From positions 249,469 through 313,468 of the forward strand of contig NZ_KQ948925.1 in the NCBI RefSeq assembly GCF_001514235.1: 64,000 nt of DNA, given 5' to 3'. Source of the DNA: Streptomyces caeruleatus. GTDB lineage: Bacteria > Actinomycetota > Actinomycetes > Streptomycetales > Streptomycetaceae. How positions within the stretch are numbered: the stretch's first letter is position 1; every line of letters begins with the position of its first letter. A program made the position numbers and the translations under genes. Under the pieces are notes generated by a model, which searched no databases, was not told where the DNA came from, and was given only the letters and a program-made list of their open reading frames with translations. This document shows positions 1 to 9,350 of the stretch, one piece after another.

Positions 1-1
1 C

Positions 2-553
2 GGCGGCCGCCCCGCCTTCGAACTGCGCGCCGTCCTCGCCGCCACCCTCTCGCCCACCTGGGGCATCTACAGCGGCTACGAACTCTGCGAGAACACCCCC
101 CTGCGCAAGGGCAGCGAGGAATACCTCCACTCCGAGAAGTACCAGCTACGCCCCCGCGACTGGACGGCCGCCGAGCGCGAAGGCCGCACCATCACCCCCC
201 TGATCACCCAGCTCAACGCCATCCGGAGGAGCCACCGCGCCCTCCACCGGCTCAGGAACCTCCGCTTCCACCACACCGACAACGACGCCCTCATCGCGTA
301 CAGCAAACGCACGGGTCCGGACACGGTTCTGGTGGTCGCCAACCTTGATCCTCACCACACCCAGGAGGCCACGGTCTCGTTGGACATGCCGCAACTCGGC
401 CTGGACTGGGATGCCTCCCTGTCCGTGCACGACGAACTGACGGGTGAGACCTACCGCTGGGGCCGGACCAACTACGTGCGCCTCGAACCCGGCAGGGCCC
501 CCGCGCACGTGCTCCACGTCCAGGCATCGCCACCGCAGATCGGAGGGTCTTGA
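2..553 (+). CDS. glgE: Alpha-1,4-glucan:maltose-1-phosphate maltosyltransferase GlgE, C-terminal part
   Basis: The gene enters the window already open; its 5' end lies upstream. About 183 codons are visible, ending at TGA 551-553. The first readable residues ([19 protein letters not shown]) are typical of the last part of the GH13 barrel of GlgE, followed by the C-terminal beta-sandwich domain. GlgE uses maltose 1-phosphate to lengthen linear alpha-1,4-glucans in the cytoplasm. The next genes are treS, pep2 and glgB, which make its substrate and branch its product, so the identification rests on both sequence and context. The stop overlaps an in-frame TTG at 550 of the next gene, indicating translational coupling. 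The catalytic residues are outside the window and cannot be checked. Confidence 0.93.
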   Translation, partial: GGRPAFELRAVLAATLSPTWGIYSGYELCENTPLRKGSEEYLHSEKYQLRPRDWTAAEREGRTITPLITQLNAIRRSHRALHRLRNLRFHHTDNDALIAYSKRTGPDTVLVVANLDPHHTQEATVSLDMPQLGLDWDASLSVHDELTGETYRWGRTNYVRLEPGRAPAHVLHVQASPPQIGGS

Positions 554-558
554 GCGTC

Positions 559-2277
559 ATGACCGTCAACGAGCCCGTGCTGGACACGTTCGAGGACACG
601 CCCGCCAAGGATCGTGACCCGGACTGGTTCAAGCGCGCCGTCTTCTACGAGGTCCTGGTCCGCTCCTTCCAGGACAGCAACGGCGACGGTGTCGGCGACC
701 TCAAAGGCCTGACCGCCAAACTCGACTACCTGCAGTGGCTCGGCGTCGACTGCCTGTGGCTGCCGCCCTTCTTCAAATCGCCCCTGCGGGACGGCGGCTA
801 CGACGTCTCCGACTACACCGCGGTCCTTCCTGAATTCGGCGATCTCGCCGACTTCGTGGAATTCGTGGACTCAGCCCACCAGCGCGGTATGCGGGTCATC
901 ATCGACTTCGTCATGAACCACACCAGCGACCAGCACCCGTGGTTCCAGGAATCGAGGAAAGACCCCGACGGGCCTTACGGCGACTACTACATGTGGGCCG
1001 ACGACGACAAGCAGTACGCCGACGCCCGCATCATCTTCGTCGACACCGAGGCCTCCAACTGGACGTACGACCCGGTCCGGGGCCAGTACTTCTTCCATCG
1101 CTTCTTCTCCCACCAGCCGGACCTCAACTACGAGAACCCGGCCGTCCAGGAGGAGATCCTGGCCGCCCTCCGTTTCTGGCTGGACCTCGGCATCGACGGA
1201 TTCCGGCTCGACGCCGTGCCCTATCTGTACGCGGAGGAGGACACGAACTGCGAGAACCTTCCCGCGACCCATGAATTCCTGAGGCGTGTCCGACGCGAGA
1301 TCGACGCGATGTATCCGGACACCGTGCTGCTGGCCGAAGCGAACCAGTGGCCGGAAGACGTCGTCGACTACTTCGGTGATTATCAAAACGGTGGCGACGA
1401 ATGCCACATGGCCTTCCACTTCCCAGTGATGCCCCGCATCTTCATGGCCGTACGGCGGGAATCCCGCTACCCGGTCTCGGAAATCCTCGCCAAGACGCCG
1501 GCCATTCCCTCCGGCTGCCAGTGGGGCATCTTCCTGCGCAACCACGACGAGCTGACCCTCGAAATGGTCACCGACGAAGAGCGCGACTACATGTGGGCGG
1601 AGTACGCCAAGGACCCCCGTATGCGGGCCAACATCGGCATCCGCAGGCGGCTCGCCCCGCTCCTCGACAACGACCGGCACTCGATCGAGCTGTTCACCGC
1701 CCTGCTGCTCGCCCTGCCGGGCAGCCCGATCCTGTACTACGGCGACGAGATCGGGATGGGCGACAACATCTGGCTCGGCGACCGCGACGCCGTCCGCACC
1801 CCCATGCAGTGGACGCCGGACCGCAACGCCGGCTTCTCCTCGTGCGACCCCGGGCGGCTCTGTCTTCCCACGATCATGGACCCGGTCTACGGCTACCAGG
1901 TGACGAACGTCGAGGCCTCCATGGCCTCCCCGTCGTCGCTGCTGCACTGGACGCGCCGGATGATCGAGATCCGTAAGCAGAACCCGGCCTTCGGGCTCGG
2001 CTCCTACACGGAACTCCAGTCCTCCAACCCCGCGGTGCTCGCCTTCCTCCGCGAGTACGAGGACGACCTGGTGCTGTGCGTGAACAACTTCGCGCGCTTC
2101 GCGCAGCCCACGGAACTCGACCTGCGTGAGTTCAGCGGACGTCATCCGGTGGAGCTGTTCGGCGGGGTCCGTTTCCCGGCGATCGGCGAGCTGCCGTATC
2201 TGCTGACCCTCGGGGGCCACGGCTTCTACTGGTTCCGGCTCTCCCGAGTCGCATCCCGCATCGGTCGACGGCTGTGA
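559..2277 (+). CDS. treS: Trehalose synthase / maltose alpha-D-glucosyltransferase TreS
   Basis: TreS interconverts trehalose and maltose, feeding maltose to the maltokinase encoded next. The 572-residue protein is a GH13 enzyme of normal length: an N-terminal [15 protein letters not shown] start of the barrel, the [11 protein letters not shown] region, the nucleophile motif [10 protein letters not shown], the acid/base region LLAEANQW and the third Asp in [10 protein letters not shown] chose ATG 559 because GGAGGG at 542-547 sits 11 nt upstream; a TTG at 550 overlapping the glgE stop is only 2 nt from that site and is less likely. It sits in the operon glgE-treS-pep2-glgB. Some actinobacterial TreS proteins are fused to the kinase; here the two are separate genes. 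Confidence 0.95.
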   Translation: MTVNEPVLDTFEDTPAKDRDPDWFKRAVFYEVLVRSFQDSNGDGVGDLKGLTAKLDYLQWLGVDCLWLPPFFKSPLRDGGYDVSDYTAVLPEFGDLADFVEFVDSAHQRGMRVIIDFVMNHTSDQHPWFQESRKDPDGPYGDYYMWADDDKQYADARIIFVDTEASNWTYDPVRGQYFFHRFFSHQPDLNYENPAVQEEILAALRFWLDLGIDGFRLDAVPYLYAEEDTNCENLPATHEFLRRVRREIDAMYPDTVLLAEANQWPEDVVDYFGDYQNGGDECHMAFHFPVMPRIFMAVRRESRYPVSEILAKTPAIPSGCQWGIFLRNHDELTLEMVTDEERDYMWAEYAKDPRMRANIGIRRRLAPLLDNDRHSIELFTALLLALPGSPILYYGDEIGMGDNIWLGDRDAVRTPMQWTPDRNAGFSSCDPGRLCLPTIMDPVYGYQVTNVEASMASPSSLLHWTRRMIEIRKQNPAFGLGSYTELQSSNPAVLAFLREYEDDLVLCVNNFARFAQPTELDLREFSGRHPVELFGGVRFPAIGELPYLLTLGGHGFYWFRLSRVASRIGRRL

Positions 2278-2318
2278 GCGTGCGCTCCGAGTCCGTGCCG
2301 AGGAAAGGACGGGTCACC

Positions 2319-3680
2319 ATGCAGAAGACCGCATCTCCCCGATCGAGCCGTACGGTCGACGCGAGCCCCATGGTCTCGCTCGCCGGGCTGCTGCGCGAAT
2401 GGCTGCCACGGCAGCGCTGGTTCGCGGGCAAGGACCGGCCCGTCACGGACCTCGCGCTGCTGTCGATGACGGAGCTGTTCCCGGGCTGTCTGCATCTGCT
2501 GGTGCACGCCGGTCACTCGGCGGTGCCCGCGCCCGGCGGCGCTCCCCCGGCCGGCGACTGCTACCAGCTGCTGCTCGGCGTACGACAGCATCTGTCGCCG
2601 CGGCTCGGCCGGGCGCTCATCGGGCGTGCGGAGGAGGGACCGCTGGCCGGGCTGACGGTCTTCGACGCGTTGCAGGACCCCCGGTCGGCCCAGCTGCTGC
2701 TGGAACGGCTGCGGCATCCGGGCACGTCGGGCCCGCTGTGCTTCGAGGCCGACCCGTCGGTGTCCGTGCCCGCCGGGCTTGTGCCCCGGGTGCTGGACGC
2801 CGAGCAGTCGAACTCCTCGCTGGTGTACGGCGATACGTTCATCCTCAAGCTGTTCCGGCGCATCCAGCCCGGTGTCAACCCCGACCTGGAGCTGTCCGGC
2901 GCGCTGGCCGGGCAGGGCTGTGGTCGGGTACCGGCCCCGGTGGCCTGGTTCCGGACGACGTACCCGTGGGAGGCCACGCTCGGCGTGCTGCAGCCGTTCC
3001 TGCGGGACGCCTCCGACGGCTGGACGCTGGCGCTGAACGCGCTGGCCTCGGGCGGCGACTTCACGGCCGAGGCCCGTCAGCTGGGGCGGGCGACGGCGGA
3101 GGTGCATCTGGCGCTGGCGTCGGCGTTCCCGTCGCTGTCCCGCGGCGAGAACGACCGGATGGCGGCGGCGATGACCGAGCGCCTGGAGCTCGCCGCGCAC
3201 TTCGTCCCCGCGCTCCAGCCGTACGTCCCCGGCCTGCGTACCGCCTTCGGTGCCCTCGCCGGCTGCGATCCCGGGCCGCCCGCCCAGCGCATCCACGGTG
3301 ACCTGCACCTGGGTCAGGTGCTGCGGGCCGGCCGGGAGTGGTTCGTCATCGACTTCGAGGGCGAGCCGTCCCGTCCGCTCGCCGAGCGGCGTGGCGTCCA
3401 CTCGCCGGTGCGGGACATCGCCGGCATGCTGCGCTCCTTCGACTACGCGGCCCGGCAGCGCCGGCCGTGGCGTCCGGAGTGGGCGCGCCGCTGCCGGGAG
3501 GCGTACTGCGCGGGCTATGCCGGCCTCGCCGGATGGGACCCGCGCAAGAAGCACGGCTTGCTGCGTGCGTATGAGACCGACCGCGCCGTGTACGAGGTCC
3601 TGTACGAGGCCCGGCACCGACCCGACTGGTTGCCCGTACCGATGGCGGCGATCGAACGCCTCGCCGTGAGAGGAGCCTGA
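2319..3680 (+). CDS. pep2: Maltokinase Pep2 (Mak)
   Basis: This enzyme phosphorylates maltose with ATP to maltose 1-phosphate, the donor for GlgE. The 453-residue length matches stand-alone maltokinases. Visible marks are the N-terminal cap motif WLPRQRWFAGKDRP, the catalytic loop IHGDLHLGQVL and the metal-binding FVIDFEGEP of an aminoglycoside-phosphotransferase-like fold. The reading frame is open from GTG 2274, which overlaps the treS stop, but AGGAAAGGA at 2301-2309 is well placed for ATG 2319 (MQKTASP), so I use the latter. The gene lies between treS and glgB, three bases before the glgB start, and is surely cotranscribed with them. Confidence 0.94.
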   Translation: MQKTASPRSSRTVDASPMVSLAGLLREWLPRQRWFAGKDRPVTDLALLSMTELFPGCLHLLVHAGHSAVPAPGGAPPAGDCYQLLLGVRQHLSPRLGRALIGRAEEGPLAGLTVFDALQDPRSAQLLLERLRHPGTSGPLCFEADPSVSVPAGLVPRVLDAEQSNSSLVYGDTFILKLFRRIQPGVNPDLELSGALAGQGCGRVPAPVAWFRTTYPWEATLGVLQPFLRDASDGWTLALNALASGGDFTAEARQLGRATAEVHLALASAFPSLSRGENDRMAAAMTERLELAAHFVPALQPYVPGLRTAFGALAGCDPGPPAQRIHGDLHLGQVLRAGREWFVIDFEGEPSRPLAERRGVHSPVRDIAGMLRSFDYAARQRRPWRPEWARRCREAYCAGYAGLAGWDPRKKHGLLRAYETDRAVYEVLYEARHRPDWLPVPMAAIERLAVRGA

Positions 3681-3683
3681 CCC

Positions 3684-5891
3684 ATGGCCCTGCACGAGAC
3701 CTCGCGCCCCGAATCGGCCGGCCCGGGCCGACGCGCCGCCGCGCCCGATCTGGACCCGGCCGACCGTGAGCGCCTGCTGTCGGGCGCCCACCACGATCCG
3801 CACGCGCTGCTCGGGGCGCATCCGGTCCCGGGCGGGATCGCCTTCCGGGCGTTGCGTCCGTTCGCGCGTGCGGTGAGCGTGGTGGTCGACGGCGAGCGCA
3901 CGGGGCTGGTCTCGGAGGGCGGCGGGCTGTTCTCCGGTGTGCTGCCGCTGGACACGATCCCGGCGTACACGCTGCTGGTGTCGTACGCCGAGGACGGGTC
4001 CGACGAGCGCGAGGTCCATGACCCGTACCGCTTCCTGCCGGCCCTCGGCGAGCTCGACCTGCACCTCGTCCGCGAGGGCCGGCACGAGGAGCTGTGGAAG
4101 GCGCTCGGCGCCGAGCCGATGACCCATCAGGGGGTGGCCGGAACCCGATTCACCGTGTGGGCGCCGAACGCCCGGGGTGTCCGGGTCGCCGGGGACTTCA
4201 CCTGCTGGGACGGTACGGCGTTCCCGATGCGGTCCCTCGGGGCGTCCGGGGTGTGGGAGCTGTTCCTGCCGGGGATCGGCGAGGGCACGCGGTACAAGTT
4301 CGAGATCACGTCCCGGTACGGCGGCCGGTTCCTCAAGGCCGACCCGATGGCCCGCCGTGCGGAGGTCCCGCCGGACACGGCGTCGATCGTGCACGCCTCG
4401 CACTACGAGTGGGGCGACGAGCACTGGATGGCGCACCGGGGTGACGTTCCGGTGCACCAGGCCCCGTTCTCGGTCTACGAGGTGCATCTGCCGTCCTGGC
4501 GTCCGGGCCTGACCTACCGGCAGCTGGCGGATGAGCTGCCCGCGTATGTCGAGGAGCTCGGTTTCACCCATGTCGAGTTCATGCCGGTCGCCCAGCACCC
4601 CTTCGCCGGGTCGTGGGGCTACCAGGTCACCGGCTTCTACGCGCCGGCCTCCCGGCTCGGCACGCCGGACGACTTCAAGTACCTGGTGGACGCCCTGCAC
4701 CAGGCCGGCATCGGGGTCATCGTGGACTGGGTGCCGGCCCACTTCCCGAAGGACGACTGGGCGCTGAGCCGGTTCGACGGGGATCCGCTGTACGAGCCCG
4801 GGGACGCGCGGCGGGCGGAGCACCCGGACTGGGGGACGTTCGAGTTCGACTACGGCCGTACCGAGGTGCGCAACTTCCTGGTCGCCAATGCCACGTACTG
4901 GTGCGAGGAGTTCCACGTCGACGGGCTGCGGGTGGACGCCGTCGCCTCGATGCTCTATCTCGACTACTCGCGGGACTCCGGGCAGTGGGCGCCGAACGCC
5001 TACGGGGGGCGCGAGGACCTGGACGCGATGGCGTTCCTGCAGGAGATGAACGCGACCGTGTACCGGCGCAACCCCGGCGTCGTCACGATCGCGGAGGAGT
5101 CCACGGCCTGGGGCGGGGTGACGCGGCCGACCGACAGCGGCGGGCTGGGGTTCGGGCTGAAGTGGAACATGGGCTGGATGCACGACTCGCTCCAGTACAT
5201 GGCCAAGGAGCCGGTGCACCGCAAGTACCACCACAACGAGATGACCTTCTCGATGGTGTACGCCTACAGCGAGAACTACGTGCTGCCGATCTCCCACGAC
5301 GAGGTCGTGCACGGCAAGCAGGCGCTGGTCTCCAAGATGCCCGGCGACTGGTGGCAGCGGCGCGCCAACCATCGCGCCTATCTGGGCTTCATGTGGGCGC
5401 ACCCGGGCAAGCAACTCCTTTTCATGGGGCAGGAGTTCGCGCAGGGCGCGGAGTGGTCGGAGGCGCACGGGCCGGAGTGGTGGCTGCTGGATCCCGGGTA
5501 CGCGTCCGCGGGCGACCACCGGGGCGTACGGGACCTGGTCCGGGACCTCAACACGCTGTACCGGGCGACTCCGGCGCTGTGGGAGCGGGACACCGACCCG
5601 TCCGGTTTCCAGTGGGTGGTCGGGGACGCCGCGGACGACAACGTGTTCGCCTTCCTCCGCTTCGGATCGGACGGTGACATCCTGCTCGCCGTCTCCAACT
5701 TCTCCCCCGTCGTCCGGCACGACTACCGGCTGTGGGTGCCGGACCGCGTCGACGCCTGGCACGAGACCCTCAACACCGATGCCGCGCACTACGGCGGGAG
5801 CGACGTCACCAACCCGGAACCGCTCAAGCCGGAGGACGGGCACATTCGGCTGACGCTGCCTCCGCTCGCCACGGTGTGGTTGTCGCCCTGA
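3684..5891 (+). CDS. glgB: 1,4-alpha-glucan branching enzyme GlgB
   Basis: GlgB cuts alpha-1,4 chains and rejoins them through alpha-1,6 bonds, branching the glucan made by GlgE. The 735-residue protein has the usual layout: an N-terminal module, a CBM48 ([20 protein letters not shown]), a GH13 barrel with nucleophile in [19 protein letters not shown] and acid/base Glu in [11 protein letters not shown], the [12 protein letters not shown] region, and a C-terminal beta domain. ATG 3684 follows GAGAGGAGC at a good distance and starts three bases after the pep2 stop. It closes the GlgE-pathway operon. In Streptomyces this pathway supplies storage glucan and trehalose during development; that role is family knowledge, not seen here. 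Confidence 0.96.
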   Translation: MALHETSRPESAGPGRRAAAPDLDPADRERLLSGAHHDPHALLGAHPVPGGIAFRALRPFARAVSVVVDGERTGLVSEGGGLFSGVLPLDTIPAYTLLVSYAEDGSDEREVHDPYRFLPALGELDLHLVREGRHEELWKALGAEPMTHQGVAGTRFTVWAPNARGVRVAGDFTCWDGTAFPMRSLGASGVWELFLPGIGEGTRYKFEITSRYGGRFLKADPMARRAEVPPDTASIVHASHYEWGDEHWMAHRGDVPVHQAPFSVYEVHLPSWRPGLTYRQLADELPAYVEELGFTHVEFMPVAQHPFAGSWGYQVTGFYAPASRLGTPDDFKYLVDALHQAGIGVIVDWVPAHFPKDDWALSRFDGDPLYEPGDARRAEHPDWGTFEFDYGRTEVRNFLVANATYWCEEFHVDGLRVDAVASMLYLDYSRDSGQWAPNAYGGREDLDAMAFLQEMNATVYRRNPGVVTIAEESTAWGGVTRPTDSGGLGFGLKWNMGWMHDSLQYMAKEPVHRKYHHNEMTFSMVYAYSENYVLPISHDEVVHGKQALVSKMPGDWWQRRANHRAYLGFMWAHPGKQLLFMGQEFAQGAEWSEAHGPEWWLLDPGYASAGDHRGVRDLVRDLNTLYRATPALWERDTDPSGFQWVVGDAADDNVFAFLRFGSDGDILLAVSNFSPVVRHDYRLWVPDRVDAWHETLNTDAAHYGGSDVTNPEPLKPEDGHIRLTLPPLATVWLSP

Positions 5892-6024
5892 CCGAGGGGA
5901 GATCACCGAACGAGGTCAATTGTCAGTTCTCGACACCGCGCGCTCTCAGCTGGGCTAGATTCGGGCACCGCCGATAACAGTACTCATCGGTGCTGTCACA
6001 CCCGGTACACAACAGGAGCAGCGC

Positions 6025-7929
6025 ATGCGTGACCTCGGCCTCGCTCCCCCCACCGTCACATCCCTGACCGGCGGGCTCGCCGACAGCGTCTTCGAGACGG
6101 CGGCCCTCGATCCCACCCTGCCGTTGCTCGCGCGCCGCCCGGACCCCTCCTCCACCACCTGGGAGGAGGTGACCGCCGTCGAGGTGCGCGAGGAAGTGAC
6201 CGATCTGGCCAAGGGTTTGATCGCTTCGGGGATCTCGCCCGGTCATCGTGTGGCCATCATGGCGCGCACGCGGTACGAGTGGACGGTGCTCAGCCACGCG
6301 CTGTGGGCGGTGGGCGCCGAGGTGGTCCCGATCTATCCCACGTCGTCGCGCGACCAGGTCGAGTGGATCCTGCGGCACTCCGGCTGTGTGGCCGTCGTGG
6401 TCGAGGACGAACAGGCGGTCATGACGGTCGGCTCGGTGTGCGGGTCGCTGCCGCAGCTGCGCCATGTCTGGCAGCTGGACGCGGGTGCGTTGCAGCAGTT
6501 GGTGGAGCGGGGCGAGTTCGTGCCGCTCGCGACGGTGGAGTCGATGCGCCGGATCGTGCTGCCGGACTCCACCGCGGTCGTCGCCTACACCTCCGGTACG
6601 ACGGGCCGGCCCGTGGGCTGCGCGCTCAGCCACCGCAATCTGGCGAGCACCTGCGACACGTTGCTCGCGGGCTGGGGGCACAAGGTGGTGCCGCCGGGCG
6701 GGCAGGCGTCCGTGCTGGCCTTCCTGCCGTTCTCCCATGTGTACGGCCTTCTGGTGCAGACCCTGTGCATCCGCGGCGGCATGATGATGGGCCACGAGCC
6801 CGACCTGCACGAGGAGGCGCTGTCGGCGGCGCTGCGTTCGTTCAGACCGACGTATTTCTGCGGGGTCCCGTCGATCTTCGAGAAGATCTACAAGAATTTC
6901 CTGCGGGTGGCGCAACAGGCGGGCCGGGGCGCGCTGTTCGAGCGTGCCGCCGACACGGCGCGGGACTACGCGGCGGCCCTCGAACGGCAGCGGCTCGGCG
7001 GCGGGCCGGGGCCGGGTTTCGATCTGCGGCTGCAGCACGCCCTGTACGAGCGGACGGTGTACCGCAAGCTGCGTGCCGCGCTGGGCGGCCGGGTGCTGCT
7101 GGCGACCTCGGGCGGCTCGTCCCTGAACCGTGAGATCTCCTTGTTCTACGAGGGCATCGGCATCTACGTGAACGACGGTTACGGGCTCACCGAGACCAGT
7201 GGCGGGATCACCGCGCAGCCGCTGGGCCGGGAGATGTCAGGGACGGTCGGTCGGGCGTTGCCGGGCACGGACATCCGCGTCGCCGACGACGGGGAGATCC
7301 TGGTGCGCGGGCCGTCGGTGTTCCAGGGCTACGTCCATGACGAGGCCTCGACGCGGGCCGCGCTGCGTGGCGGCTGGCTGGCCACCGGGGATCTGGGGCG
7401 GCTGGACTCCGACGGCTATCTGACGATCACCGGCCGCAAGAAGGACGTCGTCGTCACGAGCAGCGGCAAGAGCGTCTCCCCGGCGCTCCTGGAGCAGCGG
7501 CTGAGGATGCATCCGCTGGTCCACCAGGCGGTGGTCGTGGGCGACAACCGGCCCTGCGTCGGGGCCCTGATCACCCTGGATCCGGACTTCCTGGCGTACT
7601 GGCGGGAATCCCTCGCGGTGCGCAGCGACGCGCGGGTGAAGGAGGCGCGGGAGGAGAACGCGCTGCGGGAGGAGCTCTCTCGGGCGGTGGCCGCCGCCAA
7701 CAGCGCGGTGTCGCGTTCGGAGTCCATCCGGGTGTTCCGGGTGCTGCCGGCGACGTTCGACGTGGCCAGCGGCTTGCTGACACCGTCGATGAAGCTGCGC
7801 CGGGACGCGATCGTGCGGCACTACGCGCTCCAGATCGACGCGATGTACCAGGCACGCTCGCGTGCGCCCCGGGAGCACATGGCGGACGAGTTGGCGCACT
7901 GGGACGACGCGGACAACGTCTTCGGCTGA
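6025..7929 (+). CDS. Long-chain fatty-acid-CoA ligase-like AMP-binding protein (FadD15 type)
   Basis: The 634-residue protein belongs to the ANL adenylating superfamily and would activate a carboxylic acid, probably a fatty acid, as its AMP ester and then CoA thioester. Seen in order: the P-loop core YTSGTTGRPVGC, the A5 region GYGLTETSGG, ATGDLG, the hinge and A8 region TGRKKDVVVTSSGKSVSP that carries the catalytic lysine, and a C-terminal domain. The P-loop normally ends P-K-G; here the lysine is replaced by valine. ATG 6025 follows AGGAG at 6015-6019. The 133-nt gap after glgB suggests its own promoter. The substrate cannot be read from the sequence. Confidence 0.88.
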   Translation: MRDLGLAPPTVTSLTGGLADSVFETAALDPTLPLLARRPDPSSTTWEEVTAVEVREEVTDLAKGLIASGISPGHRVAIMARTRYEWTVLSHALWAVGAEVVPIYPTSSRDQVEWILRHSGCVAVVVEDEQAVMTVGSVCGSLPQLRHVWQLDAGALQQLVERGEFVPLATVESMRRIVLPDSTAVVAYTSGTTGRPVGCALSHRNLASTCDTLLAGWGHKVVPPGGQASVLAFLPFSHVYGLLVQTLCIRGGMMMGHEPDLHEEALSAALRSFRPTYFCGVPSIFEKIYKNFLRVAQQAGRGALFERAADTARDYAAALERQRLGGGPGPGFDLRLQHALYERTVYRKLRAALGGRVLLATSGGSSLNREISLFYEGIGIYVNDGYGLTETSGGITAQPLGREMSGTVGRALPGTDIRVADDGEILVRGPSVFQGYVHDEASTRAALRGGWLATGDLGRLDSDGYLTITGRKKDVVVTSSGKSVSPALLEQRLRMHPLVHQAVVVGDNRPCVGALITLDPDFLAYWRESLAVRSDARVKEAREENALREELSRAVAAANSAVSRSESIRVFRVLPATFDVASGLLTPSMKLRRDAIVRHYALQIDAMYQARSRAPREHMADELAHWDDADNVFG

Positions 7930-7968
7930 CCGCACCCGGCTCGTCCTGCCGGCCCCGCCGACCCGCGT

Positions 7969-8529
7969 CTACTGGCCCGTGGTGAGCCGTACTTCATTGG
8001 ACTGCTCGCCGAGGACGAAGGCACGGACGCGGTAGGTGGCGTGCCGTTCGTCGGGCAGGGGGACGAAGTCGGTGGTCTCGGTGTCCGGAGGGACGACGGC
8101 GACGGGGTCGTAGCGGTGGCTGTTCTTCTTGCGGATCTCCAGGAGGAAGCCGTCCTCGTCCGGGGAGTCGTCGGTCCAGGTGAAGCGGAGGCCGTCCGCG
8201 AGGTCAGTGCGGGTCGGCCGGGCGGTGGGGCCGCGGTAGGAGCGCAGCCGGTAGTGGAAGGTGGTGTGCGGCAGGAGGTCGGGGTGGCGGTAGCTCGTCA
8301 CCTGGGGGGCGAGGTACTTCAGGACGGTGTAGGGGCCGCTCTCCTCGGTCGCGAACTCCAGGACGTGGCCCGCGATTGAAGGTCGGGTGTCCTGCCAGTC
8401 CAGGTCGATGTCGGTGGGTGTCGTGAGGACACCGCGCAGTGGCCGCTCCGGATCGGTGGCGTCGGCCGAGCAGGCCGGCAGCGCCAGGATCAGCGCTGCC
8501 GACGCCGCGATGGGCGCCTTTCCTCGCAT
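7969..8529 (-). CDS. Secreted lipoprotein with fibronectin type III-like fold
   Basis: The 186-residue protein begins with a lipoprotein signal (APIAASAALILALPACS), so it should be cleaved before the Cys and anchored outside the membrane. The rest contains two stretches that look like fibronectin type III strands (HVLEFATEESGPY / FHYRLRSYRG and GFLLEIRKKNSH / YRVRAFVLGEQSNEV). No catalytic motif is visible. It lies 10 nt downstream of a frameshifted secreted-protein gene on the same strand and is probably in the same transcription unit; its end faces the acyl-CoA ligase gene across 39 nt. The function is unknown; a binding or adhesive role is only a guess. Confidence 0.72.
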   Translation of the reverse strand: MRGKAPIAASAALILALPACSADATDPERPLRGVLTTPTDIDLDWQDTRPSIAGHVLEFATEESGPYTVLKYLAPQVTSYRHPDLLPHTTFHYRLRSYRGPTARPTRTDLADGLRFTWTDDSPDEDGFLLEIRKKNSHRYDPVAVVPPDTETTDFVPLPDERHATYRVRAFVLGEQSNEVRLTTGQ

Positions 8530-8539
8530 ACGGCGGCCG

Positions 8540-9017
8540 CTACTTGCGCCAGAAACGGACGTTGCTCCACTCCACGGTGGCCTGTCCGCCGCCGCTGTCG
8601 GTGCGGTAGGCGCCGAACTTGTCGTAGAAGCTGCCGCCGGGGCTCGCGTAGGTGTGTTTGAGCGAGCCGTTGATGTAGGTGCGGTGCTCGGCGCCGACCT
8701 GGTGGACGGTGTTGACGCGGACGGTAGCGCCGACGGTCCCGGAGGCTGGTGATGCGGAAGTAGCCTTCGAACTGGCGGGTTCCTCCGGTGTAGGTGGCAT
8801 AGCGTCGTTCAGCCCGTTGGTCGCCACTGGCGGTGGAGCAGGTGAGCCGGAACGTGAGGCCGTCGACCTGGCCGCAGCCGCGTTCCTGCACGGTGAAGGT
8901 CGGTGACACCGACTGCCAGCCGCCGGGCTCGACTTCGGCGAAGGCGTCCGGGGTGGCGAGCAGGGAGGTGGCGCACAGCGCCGTGGTGACGGTGAGGGTG
9001 CGCAGGCGTATGGGCAT
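8540..9017 (-). pseudogene. Frameshifted small secreted protein (lyase-like beta-sandwich family)
   Basis: A good start is present: ATG at 9017 preceded by AGGAGG, then a signal peptide (MPIRLRTLTVTTALCATSLL...DAFA) and mature sequence reading to FEGYFRITSL. After this, near 8735-8750, the frame moves by one base; the sensible continuation is GATVRVNTVHQVGAEHRTYINGSLKHTY... ending VEWSNVRFWRK with a stop at 8540. The 478-nt span is not a multiple of three, in line with one indel. The two parts together resemble a small secreted concanavalin-like, polysaccharide-lyase-like protein. From general memory the family has more residues between the two parts, so a deletion may accompany the frameshift. 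A sequencing error remains possible for the indel itself. Confidence 0.6.
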
Positions 9018-9350
9018 CCTGCCTCCTGTCGGATGTGGGGGGGCGGGCCGCACGCCATACACGCCGGGTCACATACTTGAACTGCGGCCCCTGACTTGGA
9101 CGAGCGAGGGGGACGCTAGGTCCGGACCAACGGACCGTCAAGAGATCCCGCGCACATGTCTTTCGCCTCCGAACCGGTGTGCCCCCGCACGGGTTGGGGC
9201 AAGGTGGCTGTCGACGAGTTCATCTGCCTGCCGCACCCGGCTGGCGGAACGGCCGGTGGCGCGGTGGGATCGAGGCGTGCGAAGCCGCGGTCCGGGGGCA
9301 GGCGAACGACGTCAGGCACCCCGCCTGGAGCCGCAGAAGGGATGATCACC
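9018..9350. other. Divergent intergenic region upstream of ndh
   Basis: This 333-nt stretch separates the start of the frameshifted secreted-protein gene (minus strand) from the start of the NADH dehydrogenase (plus strand). It must hold promoters for both directions. The plus-strand frame stays open back to ATG 9156, but that extension has no ribosome binding site and no family resemblance. I see no clear sigma-70 type hexamer pair or repeat. Confidence 0.5.

Noticed and set aside
2226..5906. A 1226-residue open frame on the minus strand across pep2 and glgB
   Set aside because: It is a GC-rich shadow of two well-identified genes, with Arg/Pro/Val-rich low-complexity sequence and no family resemblance.
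5930..5961. Possible promoter TCGACA-N20-TAGATT before the acyl-CoA ligase gene
   Set aside because: The spacer is too long for a usual promoter and the match is weak, so I did not list it as a feature.
9156..9350. N-terminal extension of the NADH dehydrogenase to ATG 9156
   Set aside because: No ribosome binding site, no resemblance to NDH-2 N-termini, and good starts exist at 9342/9351.
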